A DNA stretch of 64,000 bases from Azolla caroliniana (Eukaryota > Polypodiophyta). The notes beneath the pieces are model-generated. The model had not been told where the DNA came from and did not search any database. It saw only the letters and a list, made by a program, of their open reading frames with translations. The position numbers were made by a program, and so were the translations under genes. The DNA is taken from NCBI GenBank assembly GCA_043228905.1, contig JBHGNT010000009.1:5456001-5520000 (forward strand). Reading direction: 5' to 3'. Positions 1 to 12,503 of the stretch are shown one piece after another; positions within the stretch are counted from its first letter, which is position 1, and every line of letters begins with the position of its first letter.

Positions 1-837
1 ATTTATTGAGAGGGGAAAAAACAAAAAGCTTTTTTAATTATTCTTTATTGTATTTAGAATCTACTCAGTTGTTTTTTTCCAAAACTTTATTTTTTTTATT
101 TTTTTCCCAAAAAAAACTCCTTTCATTACTTATAAAATTTTACAAATGAGACTATTTTTTATTTTTATTCTTTTTACTCTTTCTCTTTTTAAAATTATTT
201 ATCGAATCAATCATACATAGGCTTCTTCATTTTATTTTTCTCCATAATCTGCTGCTTTTCTAAGCCTGGATTAGGGGGGTGGACAGAGTATCAGTGCAGT
301 AATTAATCATTAATCCCTCGCGATCATCACGCCCTTCTTCATGTGCTTCTAAAAGGATTCATTAATTAGCGACTGCTAATTGCTAATCAGGCTCTTATTA
401 TTCTATTAAGTCTCCCTTGCACATCTTAACTCCTCTTCTTGATTTTTCTATCCCAAAAAAATAAAAACAAAAGAGATTTCATTTGGATTCCTCAACTGTT
501 TTTTTGGTTTCTTTAAGATACGCAGATTTGTTTGTTTGCTTGCTTTTTTTTTTGTTTTATTATTTTAAACTTTAAAATCCTGATATTTTCTTACATAGCA
601 TTTGACTTCAATTAAAAAGAGTGGATTTACCTGCTGATTGCTTCTTCTTCTTCTTCTTTTGAATAAATTTTTTCCCTGGTCTTTTTAGTTTGATAATTTC
701 CTCAACATAGAAATTAATTCTTTGTCCCCCTAAACATATCATTCCGGGTTTTGAGAAAGAGAGAGAGAGAGAGAGGATTTTGTCTATATGCATCTACTAC
801 ACATTGATCGGCTAACTCATGTCAAATATGTGTATTT
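1..837. other. AT-rich non-coding stretch
   Basis: No recognisable gene. The sequence is dominated by T-runs and A/T-rich low-complexity DNA, with a short (GA)n run near 752-774. The only open frame here (608-793, minus) is lysine-rich low complexity read from T-rich sequence, and I do not regard it as coding. Confidence 0.6.
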
Positions 838-1096
838 CATTTGATCCATCCATCCATAGAAGACATTCCTTCAATTCGATCCATCCGTTGAAGGTGCACA
901 TTCATTCATTTGATTCGATCCATTCATTGAAGGGTGCACATTCATTCATTTGATTCAATCCATCCATTGAAGGGTGTGCATTCCATTCATTCGATTCGAT
1001 CCAGCCATTGAAGGTGCACATTCCATTCATTCGCTTTGATCCATCCATTGAAGGTGCACATTTCATTCCTTTGATCCGATCCATCCATTTGCAGGT
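838..1096. repeat. Minisatellite, about five ~50-bp units
   Basis: A run of imperfect tandem units built from the words GATCCATCCATTGAAGG and TGCACATTCATTCATTTG. The word ATTGAAGG (or TTGAAGG) recurs at about 50-bp spacing through the block. Units differ by point changes and small indels, so the array is not freshly expanded. The minus-strand frame through it (902-1084) is only the repeat translated. Confidence 0.8.
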
Positions 1097-4000
1097 GCAA
1101 GTTTCGGTCGATCAATAGAATAAAGTCAAGCAAAACACCCAATTTTCACCCGTCATTCGCAAAACACCTTTTCTTTTTGTCTCGTTCATTGCCTGATAGC
1201 CTCGGAGCATTTCAATAGAAGCCTCTCTAGCATGCCATGTTATCATAATTTTAGTTGTGTATCGACTGAGGATTGCAGGAATCGCTACTACACCCATATG
1301 ATTGCCAAGATTGAATGGTATTTTATGCTAGTTTAAAAAAGAAAAGCTCTAGTTCCAAACATTCTCTTACCACCCATGTTCTCATCTTTTGCTAGAAAAT
1401 GAGCAATGTAGCAGGTTTTATTCTCTCCAAAGCCACCCAAATTCTTAAAGGTTGGATTTCCAAGTATTTTAAAGAGCATCTATCTAACCAATAAAAAAGC
1501 CCTTCTTGTTTAAGGTGAAAGTCGAAACTTTCTCTTTTCTATCCGAATTTTACGGTACGTGGGACTAGGATTTAACAACATTTAGTTAAGGTTTTTAGTG
1601 GGACGTGCCTCTCAAAGCAAATTGTGGCTCATATCCATTTTGATTTCATGTGACGTACCGACGACTGCCCTTGAACCAAAAGTGTGGAAATGTGTTTTTC
1701 CATATTTCTTGTCCTCGTGACAAACTGCAAGCTATAAATGTCCTCAGCTCGTATAATGTATTCATGGGTAGGTACAAGTAGACTTCGCCTCTATTTGCAT
1801 GAGTATAGTGCTTGCCCCTTATTAGCCATGAGTCATAAGCATGTATTGCTTGGCTCACCATGTTGCCACAACGAAAGCTCTTGTGCACTCTTATGACATC
1901 CAAGTTTGATGTCTTCACCCAAAAAAGAAACAAACAAAAGGAAAAGACATGGAACATGCACAAATCAAATAACGTATTCTTAGGTTGGATTCACAAGTAG
2001 ATGTGGTCATAGTGGAATCGTAAAACCCCAATCATGATTAGCCACTCGTGGAAATAACAACATTTCCCAAAATGAGAGTTTCCCATTTGTATCATGAGGG
2101 TTAGCTGCGTTTTCTTACATGCTTTGGGGTTGGTCGGCGTCCATTATTTTGCATTTCCATTCTTACATTTCTCGTCCTTCCTATGTGTTTCTCTCTAGTT
2201 CTTGCATCTCTCATTCCATTAATGCATTGCATGTCTCACATTGGTTCCATTGGTCATATTTGGCCTTCCAAAGTGACAAAGCTTTCGGAACCTTTTGCGC
2301 CATCATAGGAATTTTCTATCATGTAAGTTGCTTCATTTTCCATAGGCCGATTGTCTGGGCTCCAAGAGACCATAACACATTATCATTTATCAAAATCTCT
2401 CATGTGTGGAATGCGTATGTATTTTCTTCTCCCTCTCTGTGTCACGTGGAATGTCGATATATAAAGTCGTACTTTTATTCGGTAGCATTTTTCTATACTA
2501 TAAAATTAGAATATTATTACACTTTTTTTGAACTTTTTTTGGAATCCATATGTAGACTTTTTATATTTACCTTTATGCAAATGCTAGGGGGTAATCAATT
2601 GTGGTAGAAGTGCATTTTTCGAATATCTAACACTTCCACCACGAAATGTACGATGTTGGTAGATTTTTTTCACTTGATAGTGATGGAAACTCACATTTCC
2701 CCCCTCGCCTTAGTGTAAATCTAGTCTTATATTCCACGGGAACTAACTTGCTTGTGTCTAGATTTACAATAACCATATCCTATCGTGCCTTCCATGAAAC
2801 CCCTCCTCTCTTGGCACCAACTTTTGCCTAGAAGAAAAAACCGAGTTTTGCATGGAGTATATATGCCGCATACAATGGAATGGCCCCTGCTTTTATTTCA
2901 CGATGTACGATTGCAAGGAAAACACTTATGTTGGCCAAGGAGGCCATTAAACACAACTTGTTTTATGCACAAGTAAAACATTTATTAAATGCGCCATGGA
3001 AAAGTTTAAGCTTTGGCTATAATCAAACCCCTCCAAGGAACAAAATCTAAAAGAGTGTGACTCCACTATCTACGGTCAAATATTGGAAGTGAAAAGTGAA
3101 GGAAATGTGGTTAAACTTCTACATGGAGGTTTCTTGCATGTGATAACTTGTTGAGATGTAAAGCTTTAAAAACCACCTCCACAACATATTGTAACCTTCA
3201 ATGTGCACTTATTCAAGTTTCAATTTGGGGTTCTCAAACTTATTTTGCTTTCAATTTGTTATGTCATGTAAGTTACAACACAATCTAAGAATGTTTGCAT
3301 TTTTGAATCAGATTTTGGATTATTCTTACACTTCCAATGTTGTTCTTTGATGGTTCTTACAAAAAATGTTGTCACACATCAAGCAAATGAAATCACATAT
3401 TTGTTCAACAGTTACTCATTAGTTTTTGTAAGGTCCCAATACATGGAGTTCATAGCCAGATATGTTCTATTTTTAGAATGTCAACATCAAGGCGTGCAAC
3501 GTGAAATAGTAAAAAAATATCCATATTAAACTCTCATTGTTAACGATTGGCAATGAAATGTTTTGTCATTTGTCTTGCGCTATATTATATCTAGTGTTGT
3601 TGATGGGATACAAACGTTAAAAAATAATGAAATAGTGTGCTTATGGTCCATGGACATTGTTAATTGTGTTGAATACTTGTGATCAAACGTAAATGAACTG
3701 GGCACATGTCCATGGGTAATGGGAAGGCAATTGTTCAATTATGGGTAGGTTTATGTTGAACACACATGGTGGCAATTATGGATACTTGGTGCTTCACCAA
3801 TTAATTTTCCTTTGTCATCATGTGCACATAAGATTGTGATGTTGATGATTCACACCCATCCTAGTCAGTCATTATGAAAAGCCATCGCCCCTTCTACATA
3901 ATTACTATAATGTGTATTGTGATGCAACATTGTGTCATACCGACATCGATGGTATAAGTAATAGTTATAGGATTGCCAAGTATGTTTCTTTCTAGACGTT

Positions 4001-4720
4001 GTCTCTTTTCCATAGGTAAGGTCACATCACTCCAACTATGGGTGTTAACACGTGATATGTTGGAAACACTTTATGGCCAATCCCGTAGACTATAATGCAT
4101 CCTAATCATTACTCGACTTTGGCCCCATGCCACGATATTGATAACAATGAAGCCATATATTGTGATATGTTGGGACCATAGAGTGTGATGCAAATGGCTC
4201 CCAATCATCATCTCCACTAGATGCCAACAATCTTTACTATGAATGTTATACTATTTCACAAGATATTAGTATTTGCATTTGTAATCCATTGAATTTATTC
4301 AATGGATCATGATATATAGGAAATAAACTACACAACCCATTCCATTACACAATTGTCTTGTAGTTTTTATGTAATCTTCTCTCCACATGAGACAACATAG
4401 TTGCTGGATTTAAATAAATCAGTTTGATGCAGCTTCGCCATCATTATCATGTGATATGATTGATTGTTGTAGTTTAACTCACATCAACATTAGTCATTCA
4501 CATCACAAGTGTTAGAATTAAAACGAAGTGTGACGCGGTGGAAACACCTAACATATTAGCCCATTAAGTTGGTGTGATCAAAATTTACTCTACTTTCTAA
4601 AAAACGTTTATATACAAGGTTACATTGTTGTGTTAATCCACTCTAATCTCTATCATGAGGTTTTTTTTGCAATGAACGGTGTTTGTATGTAGGATATTGG
4701 TTTTGAAACTATACTAACAA
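1097..4720. other. Gene-poor AT-rich stretch
   Basis: No gene or transposon family could be recognised. The longest open frame (2119-2607, plus, 162 codons) is rich in Phe, Ser, His and Tyr, has no motif I know, and looks like chance opening in AT-rich DNA. One short hairpin is visible at 2601-2642 (arms GTGGTAGAAGTG and CACTTCCACCAC, one mismatch, 18-nt loop); its meaning is unknown. Confidence 0.5.
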
Positions 4721-4878
4721 CATGTATTCTCCATGCAAAAACCAACACATTAGGTGCCACTGATAGGATTAAAAGGAAAAAACCTATTAATATGTATTCT
4801 CCATGCAAAGATTAACTGCATTAGGTGCCATTCATAGGATTAAAACAAGAGATGCCACTCATAGGATTAAAACAAGAG
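4721..4878. repeat. Short tandem duplication
   Basis: Two diverged copies of a ~70-bp unit that starts TGTATTCTCCATGCAAA and contains ATTAGGTGCCA and ATAGGATTAAAA. The last ~27 bp (ATGCCACTCATAGGATTAAA) are duplicated once more at the right end. Non-coding. Confidence 0.65.
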
Positions 4879-7800
4879 AACTTATTGTTGTTGATTATGT
4901 CTTTGAGCATTAAGTTGGATAAGTAAGCAAGACATATGTCATTTCAAGACGTCATAACAATGAGAGTAGCACGTGTAAAGGTCTTTCTCCTTTTACCATT
5001 CCCAAATATTTATATTCTCTTTGAGCTTTTTGTTTCCTTTTTCATAATTTATAGCATCACATTGCGATGTAGTACGTTTTCACTCATTTGATAAACTATT
5101 ATGCCTCCTCTATCTCTTAAGGTAATAGTATGCAATGGTTTCCCACAATCGATATGTATATATGTGTAATGGTTGATGCTACACAATGTACACAATAAAC
5201 ATCTCGTCATAAGAGTCCACACAGAGGATTAACATATATTGTTATGTAACATATGGATTTTATGTTATCGCGAAACAAGGGGATCTTACATCCCTCTTCT
5301 TCTTCACACCTAATGGTCGCAACCCAACAACCTTTACAACGAGGGTGGTTTGTGCATTATATTCTTCTCTTTCTTCTTGAATGAAAATGAATAGCGTGTC
5401 TATACTTTTGAATTTGGGCACCCATGGTGCTCAATTGATCTTCCAAAGTTTACATATGAAGAGTGAGGGGCTACTTGGCTTCACATCCCTTGGTTATCTT
5501 TATTGAAGATAAGAGTTCATCAAGTTATAAGAATTTCTATTTGTGATCATTAAGAAGACCTTAATCATACCAAAACATTGTGAGAAGAAAATAAGCATTG
5601 ATATGCAGTGTGATTAGAAGAATGTAAAATAAACTTTTAAAACTTGTAAAGCACATTCCTACATGTAGTTCACACATTCATCGCAATGTTGAGGCATCTT
5701 GCTAATATTACAAATTATTCTTCTTGTCGTACATTCAACTTCCTACCATGCTTCTAATTGGTTTTGTTTGGTGCTCTAATATTCATTGTTTGTCAATGGT
5801 GTTAGGTAACATGCTACAACACAAGTAACTAACTCATATGAACTATGGATAAGAGGGAAAGATATGGGTATTTCATATATGATAAATCTTGATATCATTC
5901 GAGTTTGGGCTTTGTTGGACTTTTGTTAAAGCCATTCACTTTTGAAGGCACATAACTATTTAGAACTTCAAAAACTCATAAAGACATTTCAAGAATATTA
6001 TCAAATAATATCATGTAAAAGACAATGCGTCGTTTCATTGACTGGTGCCTTGTTAACAAGACAAAGAAAAATAAGGAGACACTACAATGTACATAAGCAT
6101 AAGGATTGGACATTGTTAAATGAATGTGGTTGACCTTTTTCCGGCACTTATTTCAAGTTCATCAAGAATTCAAGAGGCCACGTCAAAAACAAATAAATTA
6201 AAGGAATGGTTTAATGCATCTAATGTATAAACTAAAGGAACAAAAGACAAAGTGTGACGCATTCTTGAAACGAACATCATTAATGACATGGGATTCATGT
6301 GTTGCGTCTATGCCATGCTTTTATCTTTCAATGAATCTTGAACATTACTCAAGCATTAGATTGTTGAATAAGCTTCTATATATCAATATACCAATGAGTA
6401 TAGCAAACAACCATTTCTGTATGTATTTAATTTGCATTGCAAGTCGCATAGATGTCATATAGTGTTTGTATTACATATATACAATATATACTAATGCACA
6501 TCATACATGGTAGTAGGTACAAATGACACCATAGTCAATTAGCAATACACCTTACTTGGGTAAGATGTTGAATTCTTTTCTCCACTTCCCGATAACAATA
6601 ATATATAGGCTTCCATGTGCTTAGTCCAATAGATTTGTAATACAAGCAAACCCTACTTAAACAACCTCATCAACATTTTGAAGTTTGAAAATTACACGCT
6701 TTGTTCTAGTAATGCATTATCATGGGAAACCTTCAAGTGAGGTGTCCCAAATACACATGGATATGCTCTGCACATTTTGTGGTCATGCAACACACTATGG
6801 TCTGAGCCAATCAAGTGCCTCCTCTCTAGCAAATCAAAGTTTGCAAGCAATGTGAAAACCCTCAACGAATATTTCCACACTTGCTATAGTATCAATGCAT
6901 GATAAGTCTCAACATCATTTTCTAGTTAATGTCACATATACATCAAATGTTGGAAATGCATAAGGTTTGATAATATAGATCATTGGTAATCACCCACATT
7001 TTGGGCTTTCTAGCTAGTTACAACTACGAGAAGGTTTTCACAAGACCCGTCAATAATATCATTGACATGCTTCCAATTGAATGCCATCTATACACCATGT
7101 TTGATGTCAAATTTGTCTTAACAATGCAATTTCTATTGGAGACAAAAGGTTCTATGATGAATATGCACATATGTAGATGTTCCAGGATATATGAGTTATA
7201 TATTGCATCAATGGTATTGTGGAATAAAATTCATGTGATGAGTGAGATGAAGACATCAATTGTCAAAAGATGGATTGATGAAGGCATACAATATCTTCAA
7301 CATTAGAAACACCTTACAAACCTTCAAGTTAAATAAAATCTCCTTTTCAACCCTTAGAATAGAAAAAAGCTCCCATTTAAAAAAACTTTTTCCTACCTCT
7401 TCGTGAATATAAAAGCCACAACCTTAGCTAAGTGATAAGAATGGCACATGATTTGAAGCTTGAACATTTCTTTCCCTCTAAAAATTTAATGCTTAACTTG
7501 CATTATCAAAGTTCTAGTAGATTTAGATTTCGAGGTTAAGTGACACATTTTAAGCCATATTGATTTACCTTTATGGCGGAGAAGGCATGCCAACGCCCAC
7601 ATTTGCTTCATTATGATTAAAAATTGTTATCTTCCCATAATTAAAGTCCATTTGAATAATGTAGAATGTAGAAAAGTTGGAGAATGAATAATTCTTCTCC
7701 GACACTATCTTCTCAAGAGAAGTACGATTTACATCATTGCTCTATATAATTGTAACTTCACGTTGTTCAATGATAATGATTAACAAATCATTTAACATTT

Positions 7801-10775
7801 TCTCTTGTTGAAAGTTGAACCGTAACCATGAAGTAATAAGCAAATGAGATATATTTAATCATAATAAGGTGGGGTTAATCTAATTGCTTTCATAGTCATT
7901 AGGGCATCTTATTGAGATGTAAGGCTTATTTCTCATACCATCGTTAGGGACAAAAGGGTCTGATGGAAGGAACAATTAATGGAAAAAGAAAACATTCATG
8001 TTTTTTTCATGGAGATGAGTTGTAGGTTGTAACCTTTGTAACTTATTGTTGAAACTATACATTATTCTACCTTTTTGTTTGCAATGACAACAAAATTGTT
8101 ACGTGTTAAGTAAAAGAGTATGTAATTGACATTTCGATATGGGTTAGATCCATGGGGTAAATTAAAATTAAGGCATTGTGTTTTTAGAAGTTACTATTGG
8201 AAAAAAAAATAAAAGCCCAATTCTTCTTCCATCTTATTTCTTGGAAATGTTGTCTCGTTTCATCAAACTCTTTCTTGAAAGTATCAATACCTTTGCGTGC
8301 CTTTCTAAACAATGACATCTGGGCGACAGTGCTCTTTGATGTAATTCTTTTACTTGGTATATGTGATGGAATCTCTTCCAACGCATTTCAAAACAGTTGA
8401 TCTCCATTCCATGATCGATAGACATCAAGAGTTACGTATTTATCCATTCATCTGTTTTTGGCTCGGAGTATAGTTATATTTTCTAAGTGAAAAATAGGAA
8501 TTTCCTTCTCTTTTGAATATTCACACAATGATTCGAAAGATTCTTCTATTGTTGCATGACCCGTGGATGCCTTTCAAGCATTAAATGAGTACACTATTTG
8601 TGTGGTTTGTAAGGGTGTTCCGATTTTTCCTTGGATTGTCTCTCTTTCTCTTAGACAATAGTGGCCATTTATATCTCCTAAGTGCATGACATTGGTGGTA
8701 GCCTTTGGGACCATACCTTGCCCTTAGTATTTGCATACTTGATTCCCAAAAACTTAAAGAAACTCTTACCCATAGCTCTTGACCATGGCCCCAAGAGTCT
8801 CCACCATGTTCTATAGATCACAAACCATATTTGCACCCAACCAAAATGATGACCACACAAACCAACGCCAACATATTAGATGCATGTCGTTTATCCCCTT
8901 CATGCATGAGGATCCCTTACTGCAGCCATTTGGGATTCCAACATTCTAAGTTGAATACATGGATGTCAACCCTAAAACTAAATTAGGATACTCTCTCTTT
9001 CTCTCTAGAATCCCTTGGGGCCCCACGGGCCACTGCCTCTAGTTTCAGTATGATATCCAATATCATACATATGGGTGGGCCATTCCAATTTTCTAGGGAT
9101 AAAAATTACTCTTTTGCTCTACCCCTAATTGTTTCTTTATCGTCTCCAAGGTCCTATACATGTGAGCTTCAACTATCCTTCATATCTCATACGAATAATA
9201 ATCTTTAATGCATTCCTCCACAAGACATATTCCATTACCTTTCCTCTCATTCATCTTGCGTTAACTTACTTTTTGGTTTTTGTATGGGTTATATTTTAAC
9301 CACATTATACATCTTCCAATGTCCACCACACACACCCTTGGGCTTATGAGCCATTATTAGCTCACCACATTTTAAATGCTACACAAATAGAATTTCCGGA
9401 AGATCCCAATCCCCTTCCTTGATTTATTGATATGATTTAACAAATAGAGTCCTTTTTATCAAAAGATAGGGTGGTGCAACTAAAAGCATATTGGCCATGC
9501 TATAATGAATTATGTATCAATTCCTCGCTAGCATATTTAAGAAACTTATACAATAACTCACGAGAAAAGTCTCGCAAACATGTTCGCCATACGTGCCATG
9601 GTAACCACATGTGATGAGGAAGCAAATGAAGTCATAGGATGGGATATGATCCATGAATGCACATCAATTATTTGTCCACCTATAATGCAACTAATAATCT
9701 TACCCATTAAAAAGGAAAGTGATGGTGCAACTTCCACCCTTGGCCTCCTGAGATTCGGCGCATGAAATTCGATGCGCGCATAGAAAGAGAACGTGGTGCA
9801 AAGTTAATAGTAGTGTCATACATGCATGTCTTTGTCATTATTATTTTTCTTACTTTATATTCTTCCTTGCAGCATTAACTTCCCTTCTTGAGATATTAAT
9901 CCACCTTCACATCATTTATTGTTAGATACATTGCATACATAGTGGCATTTGCACTTTTTGTTTCCAAGTAATAATACAACAATTGGGCGATAGAACCATC
10001 ATAACTCGAATGCAACATGGTTGTGTCATATACTTTAGAAAACCAACATGTTTCGTGTCCACATGTTGTGTCATTATGGCTTTCAAGATGCTAGAATAGA
10101 GGGGAATACTAGATGCAAATCTTCAAATTGTATAACCCAAGGGCGAGAAAGATAATGTTTAGGTGCTCCACTATAATAATTGGATAAACTAATTTATGCA
10201 TGATTTGTGAGTGGCATAGCCAATTTTAGAACAAACATAAATGAAACAAACAATAGATTATGGTAGTTATAAGGCATGTCATGCAACTTCCTAGTGACCA
10301 ACAAATGCATGTTCTTGAGCAATCTAGCTCATGATCAATTTTCCTCACCACAACGTTTGGCCTAGGTATTCATTATTGATGTAAATGCCCAAAGTGAAGG
10401 TTTGTTCCCCATGTAAGAATACTTGGGAACTCTTTCTATGCTCAATACAATTACTATAAGAGTTTTTCTCTTGCTTTGCAAGGGGAGGTGGTAGGCCGGT
10501 GGCACAATCTTTCTCAAGGATTTTCACAAATGATGTTCTAACTCGTCCTTTCATGAGATTGTTTGTTAAACGTGTAGGATTTCCTAGGAACCTATCTTCG
10601 AGTTTTGATACACCAACCCCCCCATCCATCACTGAGGAGAATCATACACTTATTTTGAATTCCTAGGATTAAAATATTTTATTCTTATGAACGATAGCCT
10701 CGTGTTAGATGATTGCATATGGTTACATAGTGGAAACTATGTCCAATTTCCCAAACACATAGACCATTGAGTTCA
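4879..10775. other. Long gene-poor stretch
   Basis: About 5.9 kb in which I recognise no gene, RNA gene or transposon protein. Open frames are all short (under about 107 codons, the longest 6983-7306 plus and 10345-10632 minus), lack known motifs and are not supported by neighbours. Very old, unrecognisable transposon debris is likely but cannot be shown from the sequence alone. Confidence 0.45.
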
Positions 10776-10963
10776 AACATTGTTTTGCTCTATTGAACTA
10801 ATGTCTACCTTCGAAATTTCCAATCCAATAGAGCAAATCTTTTCAACCAAATACTGGTGTTTCTAGGGTGGCAACTATTTGCATATTGGGCTAGAAAAGA
10901 TGAGTGCTCAATTGGATTGGTAATTTCGAAGGTGGAAACATTCGTTCAAAAGACAGACAATGG
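10776..10963. repeat. Foldback element or long hairpin (~190 bp)
   Basis: Two long complementary arms face each other. The left arm at about 10778-10848 contains CTTCGAAATTTCCAATCCAA; the right arm at about 10888-10963 contains TTGGATTGGTAATTTCGAAG, its near-exact reverse complement. Pairing continues outward through TTGAACTAATG / CATTCGTTCAA and inward through ATCTTTTC / GAAAAGAT, so each arm is roughly 60-75 nt with a ~40-nt loop. This shape fits a foldback MITE or an inverted-duplication (miRNA-like) locus. No protein is encoded and no flanking duplication was identified. Confidence 0.7.
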
Positions 10964-12503
10964 GTTAATAGATCATGGTAACTAATACACCACCAAGTTA
11001 TTTGATGCCAATCAACAATCAATAGACCATCGACGCCTTGAGAACAATGCCCTTGTCCTTAGATACTCACTTTTGTCTATTTGTTGGGGTTGCAAACTCC
11101 ATTATCTTAATGTCCGCTGTTAACATTAAATCTGAGGCTTGAGTTGGACCACATTCATAAGTATTTCTCATGTACTTGGGCCCAATATCAAAGTAGAAGG
11201 AAACACAACGCAATGCAGATTCTATGGTAGTGTACTAAGATATTGTTTGACATTGACTTACGATGCAGGTGGCATGGGTCCTTGGTCGAGACTTGTTGGT
11301 ATTTTGACAAGTGGCATTTGGCTATCCTTAGATTCTCCATACCATGAGATTTGATATAATGGGATAGGCAAGTCATATATTCTCTTATTCAAAGGGCAAC
11401 TCATCATAGCATGGGTAGGGTAGTGTATAATCTTATGATAACAACATAAATTACCAGAGAAAGGTTCCTTATATGGGAGGCCAAGGGATTGGTTGTTCTT
11501 GAGTCCTTCCTTCATAGGTATTGAGACAATATATAGAATAACAAGGTCTCTTCAAGCATTATCTATTCTTCAAATGGACAAGTGCTCAACCTTGGATTTG
11601 AATCAGTATGGTTGGTACTTGGATTGAATGCATTGTCCATGTTCTCCATTCGTGGTCAACATAGCCTAAGCGTTGGTTTTTTTGGCTATGCCTGAATTCA
11701 TGGTTACCTAGCAGGTTTGTCTTTTGATCACTAGAAAATGTATTCATAATGGTATGGTTATTCTGTGGCCATAAGTTGGCTCATAAGACAACATGTCTCT
11801 CACACTCATTATGATGGGAATGATTTGGGCCCCTATGCTGCAAAGATTTGGGTCATGAGTCCATGTCCCTATCTCGACCTCCATTGACTTCAGAATCCCA
11901 TCAAGAAGGATATATGTTCTTGTTTATCTTATAGCATTCGTCGAATGAGGCAGTACTTCTCATAGAGATTTTTCTTCTTTTGTTGAAAGATCAGATTCTG
12001 GGTTTGTTGGATGGCAGTCATGTTGTTACTATGCCGTGGTAGATGCTCAGGATTATCATTGAAAAGATCCACCAATCTGCTAAGCCCTATTACTCCTTTG
12101 CACCTCTCGGTCACAGCACCATATTCTATGATCATGTTATGGCAAGTATGATGCATTTTCACGTCAAACACTCGGAAAACAAAAATATCCTTTCCCAGTA
12201 GAGATTGCATTTATTTGTATATTTCCAAGCAAGGACTAGGCCTGGCACACAAAAGTCTCTGACAATTTTGCATTATGGTGATGCATTACTATTCTCACAA
12301 ACATTATTATGATTACTAAAATATACAGGGTAAGCTGACTTAAAGCTGTACTGGGATCTGTGCCTATATCCCACATTCCCTTCAAAGATTGCAATAATGG
12401 CATATTGATTCCTACAGCAATCAACCAATTTCAAGTTTGATGCCGTGAAAAAACATCGCAATCTTGTCAACGACTTCAAATGGCCCATAATATTGGAAAT
12501 TCA
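10964..12503. other. Intergenic region downstream of the PPR gene
   Basis: No gene recognised. A minus-strand frame at 11258-11515 contains a cluster of Cys and His residues but does not match a standard zinc knuckle, and it is not called. The last few hundred bases would be the 3' flank of the PPR gene; no missing PPR C-terminal motif (E+, DYW) is visible in it in any minus frame I read. Confidence 0.5.

Noticed and set aside
2119-2607. 162-codon plus-strand open frame
   Set aside because: Aromatic- and Ser-rich composition from AT-rich DNA, no motif, no supporting neighbour or promoter; the frame is likely chance.
11258-11515. Cys/His cluster suggesting a Gag zinc knuckle on the minus strand
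   Set aside because: Spacing does not fit CX2CX4HX4C and no other retroelement motif lies near it.
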